Assembly (NCBI GenBank): GCA_014872785.1
Contig: WKFJ01000020.1
Span: forward strand, 1 to 64,000
Source of the DNA: Alteromonadaceae bacterium
Lineage (GTDB): Bacteria > Pseudomonadota > Gammaproteobacteria > Enterobacterales > Alteromonadaceae
Length of the DNA stretch: 64,000 bases
Direction of reading: 5' to 3'
Shown: positions 9,610 through 16,889 of the stretch, in pieces
How positions within the stretch are numbered: position 1 is the stretch's first letter
Layout: every line of letters starts with the position of its first letter
Position numbers and translations under genes: made by a program
Notes under the pieces: generated by a model
What the model saw: only the letters and a program-made list of their open reading frames with translations
Told to the model about the DNA's origin: nothing
Database searches by the model: none

Positions 9610-10146
9610 TTACGCCACTTTAGTAAGCGCACGGCGGCGGCGCATAGCAATTTTTTCACGTTGTTCTTTGTTTTCACAAATCCCGCAATGTTGATGCATT
9701 TTAACATCTAAATACACCATTGGCTTGCCGCAATCAGGGCAACCCGTCACACTTAGCTGCCTTTCATATAAGTGACCAAGCGTGTAATAAATTCTGTTGA
9801 TTGTCATTTCATCGCGAGGATGCAACAACATATATGTTTCATAAAATTCAATTAGCTGAATTGGGTCAACCGCACGGATATAGTTACCTTCATAAACTTT
9901 ATCGACAATACGTATAATACGGTCAGCCATTGCTTTATCTGCACCCGACTGATTTAGCCAGCCCATCTTGGCGCGGTGATCCCATTTTGGCGGGACATAT
10001 GAAGACTCGAATACACTAGAGTGATAACCGGTCAATAAACTTGCAGTGGCTTTGTTTAGACCAAGTGATACCAATTTGTGTGCAAGTGCTTTGTCATGCA
10101 GTGCAGTAATGGTATTGCTTGATTGTTTTTTCTTAGCACAAGACAT
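9610..10146 (-). CDS. FlhC-like master transfer activator subunit (SetC/AcaC type)
   Basis: The 178-residue product has FlhC layout: helical N-terminal two-thirds and a C-terminal zinc site with CPDC near residue 139 and HCGIC near 155, followed by a basic tail. In SXT/R391 ICEs (SetCD) and IncA/C plasmids (AcaCD), FlhCD homologues activate the transfer operons. It starts 4 bases after the FlhD-like gene and is followed by a terminator. Seven dyad operators in this window are plausible targets (inference). Confidence 0.85.
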   Translation of the reverse strand: MSCAKKKQSSNTITALHDKALAHKLVSLGLNKATASLLTGYHSSVFESSYVPPKWDHRAKMGWLNQSGADKAMADRIIRIVDKVYEGNYIRAVDPIQLIEFYETYMLLHPRDEMTINRIYYTLGHLYERQLSVTGCPDCGKPMVYLDVKMHQHCGICENKEQREKIAMRRRRALTKVA

Positions 10147-10150
10147 TATC

Positions 10151-10465
10151 TTAGCTCGCCATTTCTTTAACTAGATTAGCCAGTACGGCGTCATCATTTA
10201 AGGCATGCAATGTTTCAACAATGCCATCGATGTTTTTGCAGCTGTAGATAGATTGGTTATTTGACAACTGAGTCAATTTAACAATGTTTTCCTTCCCCAC
10301 TGAAGCCAACTTTTCAGCTTCACCTTTGCTAACGTTATTAGTTACGCTAAATGCAAGAGCGCTTGTTTCAGCAAGTTGCAAATCAATTGCAAAAATCATT
10401 GCTTCTAATTGACGACGCTTTGCGAGAATACCTTGTAGTTTGTCTTGGTTGTTTTCAGTTGTCAT
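10151..10465 (-). CDS. FlhD-like activator subunit (SetD/AcaD type)
   Basis: The 104-residue product starts at ATG 10465 (MTTENNQDK) behind an AAGG ribosome binding site; the longer ORF start at 10513 has none. It is a small, mainly helical protein of FlhD size. Its place directly upstream of the FlhC-like gene is the strongest evidence, since FlhD/SetD proteins diverge fast. It should form a heteromeric activator with the 9610-10146 product. Confidence 0.75.
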   Translation of the reverse strand: MTTENNQDKLQGILAKRRQLEAMIFAIDLQLAETSALAFSVTNNVSKGEAEKLASVGKENIVKLTQLSNNQSIYSCKNIDGIVETLHALNDDAVLANLVKEMAS

Positions 10466-11140
10466 GATAGTGCCTTGTTTGTTTTTGCCTTGTCTGATGT
10501 GAACTTTAATCACTGATCAAAAAAACCGCAAGCTATTTTTTCGTTTTTTCCGAACAAAGTTCATTTTTTCTGCAAATTGGATAAATATAAACCCTAACAC
10601 GTACGTATTTGATGCAATAACAAGGAATTTATACCAGCATCTAATCAAAATGATGGGACGCTCACCAAATAACACCTGCATTTTGTTCTTTATTTCAGAA
10701 CGCCATTTATTACTCTATCCATATTTACGCGAAAGTTTAGGCGTTATCCTTACCGAAGTATTTCATTGACACTTAATGACGCTCGGCAATCAGAGGAGGC
10801 GCCTAAATAAACTGAGAAGAACGTTAGAGGGTAATCGTGTAATCACACTTTCATCGTATACGATATTTACATTTGCTTACATATTCTGGCGAGATAGCAT
10901 CAAATTCGTAAATGTTGGCAAAAACCACTTTTGTTTTGTATACGCGCCGTTCCAATATGGTCACCTATTTAACCAAATCCTACATTTATCCACCACTAAC
11001 GACACCTTAAATATACAAAATAACACCTTTTATTGCATATAAAGTCTAATTAAATCAATTAGTTAGAGTTATTTCGAGTCTTTACAACCGGAATGCAACC
11101 GGTTATTTATTACATATCAGATTAAATAATCGAGGACTCA
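10466..11140. other. 675-bp intergenic region between the activator genes and the nuclease gene
   Basis: AT-rich and without a convincing gene. An 88-codon plus-strand ORF at 10776-11042 lacks a ribosome binding site and has no protein-like pattern. The left part must hold the promoter of the FlhDC-like operon; I could not place it with confidence, and no copy of either repeated promoter module occurs here. The right end has a plus-strand promoter candidate. Confidence 0.5.
11081..11109 (+). promoter_or_regulatory. Candidate sigma-70 promoter for the zinc-ribbon nuclease gene
   Basis: TTTACA, a 17-base spacer containing two CAACCGG direct repeats, then TATTTA. A GAGGA ribosome binding site precedes ATG 11141. 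Confidence 0.45.
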
Positions 11141-13084
11141 ATGAGAGCTAATTGTAAATCCTTCTACGATGTTAAATACAAATTTATTGGACACTTGGTG
11201 GAACCTGAAGAAGCGAAATATGTTGCGGCAGGCGCAGCAACAAAGCTTAATTGTTTTTGCCAGTTCTGCACGGACGGTCGAGTATTAAAAGTCGCAAATT
11301 CAATCAAGGATGGAACACTTTTTTGTTGTGAAAAGAAAGCATGTCAACAACAGCGCGCAGACATAGTTGCAGCACGCAGACAAAACACCATAGTGAGCGG
11401 CAAAGGCAGTTTCGCTGCACTACACCCACAGCTGGCGAATGAGTTTCTGGGGTTTGTTGATGAACGGCATCAACACCTTTCGCTTGCACAAGTGCCGGAG
11501 CATTGCACTTTTGATGGGCTATGGCAGTGTCAAACCACAACATACCACCAGTATGTTTTATCACCGTCCGACAGGCTGAATTATGGCTGCGGATTTTGCC
11601 CGGGAGGGACCCAACTACACCCGCTGGATTCGGCCTTTCATTTTTTAAAAGAAAACGGATGGCTGCACTATTTACACGAGGATGATATTGAAAGAAGCAA
11701 GCAGGTGAGAGTGAACACAAACGAACCATTGCTGCACTTTAATTGTCGTACGTGTGCTGAAGCTAGGCAGCCCTCGAATACTTACACGTTTGCACAAGCC
11801 GACGGTTGCACACAGTGCCGTGGAAGTTACCAAAAAACGATAACAAAAAGGCAGCTTAAAAAAAGTGGCTCGGTGGCTGACAACCCATATTTGGTGTCTA
11901 CTTATTGCTTCGATCAACCTTGGGCTCCCGAAAAATATCGAAACAAAACCCCGCCGTCTGACGTACCTGCCATGGACAACAGACAAAGCTATTGGTGGCG
12001 ATGCAACAGCAAGCATTTTGATTTGCGCACGCCGTTGGTTCAATCAAATAGACGGTGCAACAAGTGTAGCTCTGCCACATCGAAGTTAGAGCATTTTATT
12101 TATCATGAGTGGCAAGTTAGATTCCCGGACGACGACATTGAGTTGAGAAAAAAGTGGAAACCACACGATTTGCCAAAGCACGTGAAACCTATTCACAAAA
12201 AGACCACTCTGGAAGCTGATTTAATAATTAATACGTTTGCAATCGAATTTGATGGCGTCTATTTCCATCTCACATTAAATAACAAACTCAGCAATGACCA
12301 AGATAAAAATAAGCGCTTGCAAGCTCTTGGTTTTGAGGTCATTCGCATTCGAGAAACAGGCCTTAAAACCACTAATAAGGACAATAGCGAGGATCCGATC
12401 ATTGAATTTTTGGATGTCGATTTGACAGACCACTTGTCAATATTTAACAAAATACTGGCGGTGATAAGACCTGACGAAGCACCAATCGACACTTTCCGAA
12501 GCGAAAAGGCGGCACTGCAGGCGTTTCTGGAAGGAAAAGACAATAATGTCACGTCTGTCTCGGAACTTTATCCAGAGCTTTTACGCTATACCTCGCACGA
12601 GAACGCTAAATTGTTGGAGCGCTTAAGTAAAAGTGCGCACGAATCAATGGAATGGCATTGTCCAACTTGTCACTACATCTGGCCGCAAAGCATCCGCCAC
12701 CGTATGATAGGTTGGGATGCGGGAGTCGACAGTCCTGCTTGTTGCCGCCAAACTGTTTGGACAGGAAACAGCATCGCTACAACCCATCCAAGTCTGGAAA
12801 GATTGATTCACCCTCTGATTTGGAAAAACCATGCTGATGAACTGGGCGCTTGGCAAGATAAATGGGTGCTTGTAAAAGGACAAAATAAAGCAAAACAGAC
12901 CGTTTGGTTGCAATTCGAACTCTACAGAATCGTGAAGAAAATAGAGAATTCACCTGAGCTTGTTTTCATCAAACAAACTAACCAAGTACGCCCGGTCATC
13001 ACAGATGAACAAATAACGCTTTATGCTAAAGACAGCGAAGCACTGCTTTTTGATCTGCAAACTGGCAAGATAAAAGAAAACTGA
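11141..13084 (+). CDS. Zinc-ribbon (DUF4379-like) protein with VSR-like PD-(D/E)XK nuclease domain
   Basis: The 647-residue product has several Cys pairs arranged as treble-clef zinc ribbons: CQFC near 40, CGFC near 150, CRTC near 202, CNKC near 307 and CPTC near 507. Phrases such as LHPQLANEF recall DUF4379 repeats. Residues about 354-405 carry a nuclease core of the very-short-patch-repair type: LEAD, then AIEFDGVYFHL, then DQDKNKRLQALGFEV and IRIRE. Such fusions are known as predicted DNA-cleaving proteins of mobile elements; the target is unknown. It is a single gene between two noncoding regions, convergent with the partition genes, and looks like inserted cargo. Confidence 0.75.
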   Translation: MRANCKSFYDVKYKFIGHLVEPEEAKYVAAGAATKLNCFCQFCTDGRVLKVANSIKDGTLFCCEKKACQQQRADIVAARRQNTIVSGKGSFAALHPQLANEFLGFVDERHQHLSLAQVPEHCTFDGLWQCQTTTYHQYVLSPSDRLNYGCGFCPGGTQLHPLDSAFHFLKENGWLHYLHEDDIERSKQVRVNTNEPLLHFNCRTCAEARQPSNTYTFAQADGCTQCRGSYQKTITKRQLKKSGSVADNPYLVSTYCFDQPWAPEKYRNKTPPSDVPAMDNRQSYWWRCNSKHFDLRTPLVQSNRRCNKCSSATSKLEHFIYHEWQVRFPDDDIELRKKWKPHDLPKHVKPIHKKTTLEADLIINTFAIEFDGVYFHLTLNNKLSNDQDKNKRLQALGFEVIRIRETGLKTTNKDNSEDPIIEFLDVDLTDHLSIFNKILAVIRPDEAPIDTFRSEKAALQAFLEGKDNNVTSVSELYPELLRYTSHENAKLLERLSKSAHESMEWHCPTCHYIWPQSIRHRMIGWDAGVDSPACCRQTVWTGNSIATTHPSLERLIHPLIWKNHADELGAWQDKWVLVKGQNKAKQTVWLQFELYRIVKKIENSPELVFIKQTNQVRPVITDEQITLYAKDSEALLFDLQTGKIKEN

Positions 13085-13111
13085 ACAGGCGCGATAATTA
13101 TTAAATCAAAT

Positions 13112-13144
13112 AACAACGCCAAATCTTATCGTTTTGGCGTTGTT
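13112..13144. terminator. Bidirectional terminator between nuclease and partition genes
   Basis: A perfect 12-bp inverted repeat (AACAACGCCAAA with TTTGGCGTTGTT) around a 9-base loop, between convergent genes. Confidence 0.8.
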
Positions 13145-13182
13145 AGGTGTGTTCCAATAGAGCGACTGAAATTATTTTTTGA

Positions 13183-13467
13183 TCACATAAAATCATCGGC
13201 CATATCAGGAAGACCGTCAATTGCATCCAGTGACACGCTCTTACCTGAAGGAATCGTCGTTTGCTCTGGTTGATGTGAGCTAACGCTTATCTCTGTCACC
13301 CCCACAGCATGGGGTTGGGACATCATCATAGGAACGTTATCGCTAAGCAAAGAATTGGTGGCGAGGCGATACAATTCATGGTTGCGCCCACTTGCCGATT
13401 TGAACGAACTTAAATGCTCAGCGAGAGGGCCATCTGGAATGGTGATCTTAAATCGTAAAGCTCGCAT
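13183..13467 (-). CDS. Small ParM partner, probable ParR/StbB-like adaptor
   Basis: The 94-residue product begins directly after the parM stop codon. The N-terminal third (MRALRFKITIP and a short helix with GRNHELYRLATN) could be a ribbon-helix-helix DNA-binding unit. The rest is low-complexity Ser/Thr/Pro and ends in an acidic tail, as in adaptors that touch ParM. Function is inferred from position and size; no strong family match is visible. Confidence 0.6.
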   Translation of the reverse strand: MRALRFKITIPDGPLAEHLSSFKSASGRNHELYRLATNSLLSDNVPMMMSQPHAVGVTEISVSSHQPEQTTIPSGKSVSLDAIDGLPDMADDFM

Positions 13468-14601
13468 TTATGCTACCGCCTTTTGAGCCTGTGCTTTTCT
13501 TTCGAGCGCATCTAAGTATTGAACGCCACCAAAAAACATTCCCGCGCAAACCGATTTAATTGGATTTTGCAGTTCAATTAAACGCTTCGCACCATAAAGC
13601 TCAATCAATTTTTCTTTGTAAATCGGCGCAGGGCCACCAAGTAGGATCACATTATCAATATCACCACCGTCACCCACTTGATTCTTCATGACTGTCATCG
13701 CTTGTCTGATCACTTCATCTCGTGCGCCACGAATATCAAATTGAATGTCAACTGGGTTGCCATCAACGTCTTTCCCTTGGCAGACAGGAAAAGGATAGTG
13801 ATTGCCATTTAAACGAATGAATGTTTTGTTTTTCCAAAACGCTTCGTCAATCCGCTCAACAGGTAGCCTAGATAAGCTAGGGAAAGCGCCGCGCAAATTC
13901 TTTTCAACTTTATCTAAGATGACGCTCATTCCCAAATCTCTGCCACCACTTCGAGCGTCGTTAACTTTTAAGCCAAACGCCAGTGCAAAATCGAACGTAC
14001 CGTACCCAGGATCAACAGCCAGGTTCGTGCTTTGTCGAAACGCCTGATACTGCTCGGGAGAAAGCGTGGCAGCATAAGCCAATAAGCCAGCCATTGGTTG
14101 GGCAATGATCCAAGCGTCTTTTATCTTGTATGTTTTGCCATTTACCGTGTGCTCACCAACGACTAAGTCTTTTAGCTGGTCTCGTCTGGCTTTCCAATCT
14201 TCGACCGGTAAACCAAGCACAAGCATGTCTATTTCAGGCTCATTCATATAAACCAATGACCCATAAAATAACGCTTTATATTGTGGCGTTGTGATGTATT
14301 CAGCACTTAATACTCGCGCTGATTTGATACCCGCGGCCAGATGAGCATCGGGACCGATTTCATATCGAAGGGAGTCCGCATCGGCTATCTCAACAGTCAC
14401 AGTATCGCGCGAATGCATATCACCCGACATGTTAACACTGTCGTTTTCTACTGGTGCAACGAAACTCGGGAAAGTCATTATTTCGGGCATCAGGATCGGC
14501 GGTTTACCTCGAAACCTATTTTGCTGTTCACGAACACCTTTTACTAAGCTGGTGGTGCCAAAGCCAATTTCTAACGCTCGTACTACTTTCTGATTTGTCA
14601 T
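13468..14601 (-). CDS. parM: ParM/StbA-like actin ATPase for plasmid segregation
   Basis: The 377-residue product starts at ATG 14601 behind TTTGGAG; the longer ORF to 14865 would run through the promoter. Actin-fold landmarks are the phosphate-1 loop EIGFGTTSLVKG at the N-terminus, phosphate-2 loop VDPGYGTFDFALAFG mid-protein and the adenosine motif VILLGGPAPIY near the C-terminus. ParM filaments push plasmid copies apart, linked to DNA by an adaptor. A leader of about 205 bases separates the promoter -10 from the start, unusually long. The repeat region just upstream is where type II partition systems keep their centromere. Confidence 0.85.
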   Translation of the reverse strand: MTNQKVVRALEIGFGTTSLVKGVREQQNRFRGKPPILMPEIMTFPSFVAPVENDSVNMSGDMHSRDTVTVEIADADSLRYEIGPDAHLAAGIKSARVLSAEYITTPQYKALFYGSLVYMNEPEIDMLVLGLPVEDWKARRDQLKDLVVGEHTVNGKTYKIKDAWIIAQPMAGLLAYAATLSPEQYQAFRQSTNLAVDPGYGTFDFALAFGLKVNDARSGGRDLGMSVILDKVEKNLRGAFPSLSRLPVERIDEAFWKNKTFIRLNGNHYPFPVCQGKDVDGNPVDIQFDIRGARDEVIRQAMTVMKNQVGDGGDIDNVILLGGPAPIYKEKLIELYGAKRLIELQNPIKSVCAGMFFGGVQYLDALERKAQAQKAVA

Positions 14602-14841
14602 TGATTTCTCCAAATATGATTCATGGTGGTCAGGCGCCACTGAAGTACACAAAATGAACGACAACCCTAAACGCCCCGAAAGTGCCATATAGTGACACCC
14701 AAGTCCGCCAATGCACTGTAAAAACGAGTAACAAATCAACCCGCATACATGAAAGGGACGAAAAGGTGCCATCAGAGACCCTAAAGTGACTTTGTTGTCT
14801 AATTGAGATAAGTCTATCTTTATCGAAGAGACGTAAGGGGT

Positions 14842-14871
14842 GCTAGACCGCGGTAAATACCTCAATCTACA
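14842..14871 (-). promoter_or_regulatory. Activator-type dyad operator upstream of parM
   Basis: Minus strand: TGTAGATTGAGGTA half, TTTACCGCGGTCTAGC half, then -10 TAGACT at 14811-14816 after the conserved spacing. Near-identical to the divergent copy at 15410, so partition and transfer may share one activator. Confidence 0.75.
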
Positions 14872-14947
14872 GCCTAAAATTTAAGGCAGCACAAACGGTG
14901 ATATGCGTTTTGGAGTATAGGGTTAGATAATTACCTCGAAAAACCTT

Positions 14948-15360
14948 ACCTGTTCACGCGGAAATCACAGTTACACCCCTTTAAATCCAAGCCATTCAGA
15001 AATGGTAAAATAAATTTAGCTGTTCCAGCAATAATGATTAAAATGGCGAAAAAAGGGTTAATATACTAACCCCAAAAACGTCCATCTGTTCACGCGGCAT
15101 TCTCTTCTACAGCCCTTTAATATCAAGCCCTTCAGAAAGGGTAAAAAAACATTAGCTGCTCCAGCAGTAATCGCTATAAACCCCAAATAACGGTAAATAT
15201 ACAACTCCGTAAAAGTTTACCTGTTAATGCAATAATCTCCGTTACAGCCCTTTAATATCAGGCCATTCAGAAATAGCGAAAAACCTTTAGCTGCTCCAGC
15301 CCTCTGTAAATCCCGCCCCTCTGGAACAGGTAAAATTTCATCTGCTCCCGGTAATATAGA
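14948..15360. repeat. Three imperfect ~135-bp direct repeats plus a partial fourth; candidate oriT and/or parM centromere
   Basis: Repeat landmarks recur in order: TGTTCACGCGG-like at 14951, 15087 and 15222; a CCCTTTAA(A/T) block; a TTCAGAAA block at 14995, 15131 and 15266; and a TTAGCTG-TCCAGC block. Spacing is 136 and 135 bp. A partial unit with CTGCTCCC lies near 15341. An 8-bp inverted pair ACCTGTTC/GAACAGGT brackets the array. It sits between divergent operator-driven parM and mobI-like/traI genes. In SXT, oriT lies beside mobI; in type II partition loci the centromere lies upstream of parM. Both roles are inference. Confidence 0.65.
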
Positions 15361-15409
15361 CAGATATTTTTTTAAATTACCGATTTCGCCATTGGCGAAT
15401 AAAAGGTGG

Positions 15410-15440
15410 TGTAGACACCGGTATTTACCGCGGTCTAGCG
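15410..15440 (+). promoter_or_regulatory. Activator-type dyad operator and promoter of the mobI-like/traI operon
   Basis: The best copy of the dyad: GTAGAC, 2 bases, CGGTA, TT, TACCG, 2 bases, GTCTAG. The -10 CATAAT is at 15465-15470, exactly 25 bases after TCTAGC, and no -35 consensus is present, as expected for an activator-dependent promoter. Confidence 0.8.
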
Positions 15441-15501
15441 CCCCACCCTCCGCACGAGCGATTGCATAATAGCGTCACAGAAAACAATTCAATTGAGACC
15501 A

Positions 15502-16131
15502 ATGCACGCAGTAGATATCAAACAGCATCCAGAGCAAGAGCCTGAACAGTGGCGCGACGCATCGTTTACCCAAGAGCTGGAGATGTTGCAAAAGAATATC
15601 GAGCTTCTAGTTGCGCAAGCGACCAACATCATCAGCGGGGATTGGGACTGGATGCACGAAGAAAACCATAATATGGCGCGTCTGAATAAACAGTTGCTAC
15701 AGGAAAAACAGGAAGCGGCTAATCTGAAAGACCATCACCGCGTTGCATTACTTGAAAAGCGACTACGTGAAAGTCGCCGCACTAATATCGGGCCACGACT
15801 AGAAAAAATTCGCACAACCAATGGCGACGGTAGTACTGATGAAAAATACCGACCTATCTGGCAAGCCTATCCCTATTCGCCAAAAAGAACCAATTCCATA
15901 GCCGGTAAAACAATTGGTGTGCGGATCAAGATGACGAACAACCATGAATACCGTCTCTCCACGCTCGGTACTGCATCGGCGAGCTGGGACTACCCGAAAA
16001 TCATTGAAACAGAAAAGCTACTGATGCCGATTCGCGAAAAGCTAAGCGCACTGCACAAGGCAAAGGTGGAACTGCGTAAATGTAAAAGGCGCGTGGTACG
16101 CATTACCAAGAAATATCAACAAGAAAGCTAG
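15502..16131 (+). CDS. MobI-like mobilisation accessory protein
   Basis: The 209-residue product is mostly helical and charged, with a long coiled coil (residues ~15-100), a central Trp/Tyr-rich segment (RPIWQAYPYSP) and a C-terminal helix pair containing ETEKLLMPIREKL. This order resembles MobI of SXT and IncA/C, a protein encoded beside oriT and needed for transfer; the match is by eye. ATG 15502 is preferred over TTG 15493. It opens the operon that leads into traI and lies next to the repeat region. Confidence 0.5.
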   Translation: MHAVDIKQHPEQEPEQWRDASFTQELEMLQKNIELLVAQATNIISGDWDWMHEENHNMARLNKQLLQEKQEAANLKDHHRVALLEKRLRESRRTNIGPRLEKIRTTNGDGSTDEKYRPIWQAYPYSPKRTNSIAGKTIGVRIKMTNNHEYRLSTLGTASASWDYPKIIETEKLLMPIREKLSALHKAKVELRKCKRRVVRITKKYQQES

Positions 16132-16141
16132 AGGATTAATT

Positions 16142-16888
16142 ATGGCTCAGCAAGACACCAAGCAAAAAAGTCAACTAAGCACGCTGACAATGACGCTAGA
16201 AGTAGCAGTGAGTTCAGCGATGTTGCAAAACTATTTTGAAAAAGCACAAGGGCTCACTGTGTCGATGTTTGAACGCATTGGCGCATTACAAGCTATGTTA
16301 GCCAAAGACAAACCGTTAATAGAGATGGTGAAGCTGTGGCAACAAACCAACATGCAAATAGCGAAAGAACAAATCGTTGAAATCGCTATCAGACGCGAAG
16401 CAATTGAGATAGCTCATCCTGACGTAACCTTCCCTAAATTCACCACGCCGAAAGAATGGGGTATTAGCTTTGAGGCAACTCATCCTGCGCTGCACGATTT
16501 ACGAGAAGTACTCGAAACATTAAACGCAGAACTGAGCGCGATGGAGCGTCTCTTTATGATGCGCGTAATAGATGAAACTGAAGTGGAGCGCTGTAAGACA
16601 GCAACCATCACTATCTTGTCTGGATTAACAGATCGTATTGCCAAAGCCACATATCCAGGCAAGCGTCAACAAGCAAGTGGGTCGTTTTACAGTCCTGCCA
16701 AATTAACAGGCCACATTAGAAACGGGTTTCGTCTTGAGTTCGAAGATGCCCCTAATGCGTTTATCGACTTAATCAAAGAGTACGAAGAAAAGACCAGTGC
16801 CTTTAAAACGGCACAAGGCGATGCTGCCAAGGCGCAAAGTGTTAAGGCGGCGAAAAAGCCCAAGCAAGCCCAAAAGAGGGTCGCTTGA
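16142..16888 (+). CDS. AcaB/DUF1845-like protein (possible transfer regulator)
   Basis: The 248-residue product has an N-terminal strand-helix unit, a central segment with a hydrophobic strand (WGISFEATHPAL) followed by long helices (LREVLETLNAEL, then RLFMMRVIDETEVERC), and a Lys/Ala-rich tail. The layout resembles the PFL_4669/DUF1845 family of ICE and plasmid proteins, which includes the IncA/C regulator AcaB. This is a pattern-level call. It ends one base before traI begins, so the two are translationally coupled. Confidence 0.45.
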   Translation: MAQQDTKQKSQLSTLTMTLEVAVSSAMLQNYFEKAQGLTVSMFERIGALQAMLAKDKPLIEMVKLWQQTNMQIAKEQIVEIAIRREAIEIAHPDVTFPKFTTPKEWGISFEATHPALHDLREVLETLNAELSAMERLFMMRVIDETEVERCKTATITILSGLTDRIAKATYPGKRQQASGSFYSPAKLTGHIRNGFRLEFEDAPNAFIDLIKEYEEKTSAFKTAQGDAAKAQSVKAAKKPKQAQKRVA

Positions 16889-16889
16889 T

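Noticed and set aside
10776..11042. 88-codon plus-strand ORF
   Set aside because: No ribosome binding site, AT-driven composition and no domain pattern; left as intergenic.
14602..14865. N-terminal extension of ParM
   Set aside because: It spans the operator promoter and lacks a start signal; ATG 14601 has a strong ribosome binding site and begins the actin fold.
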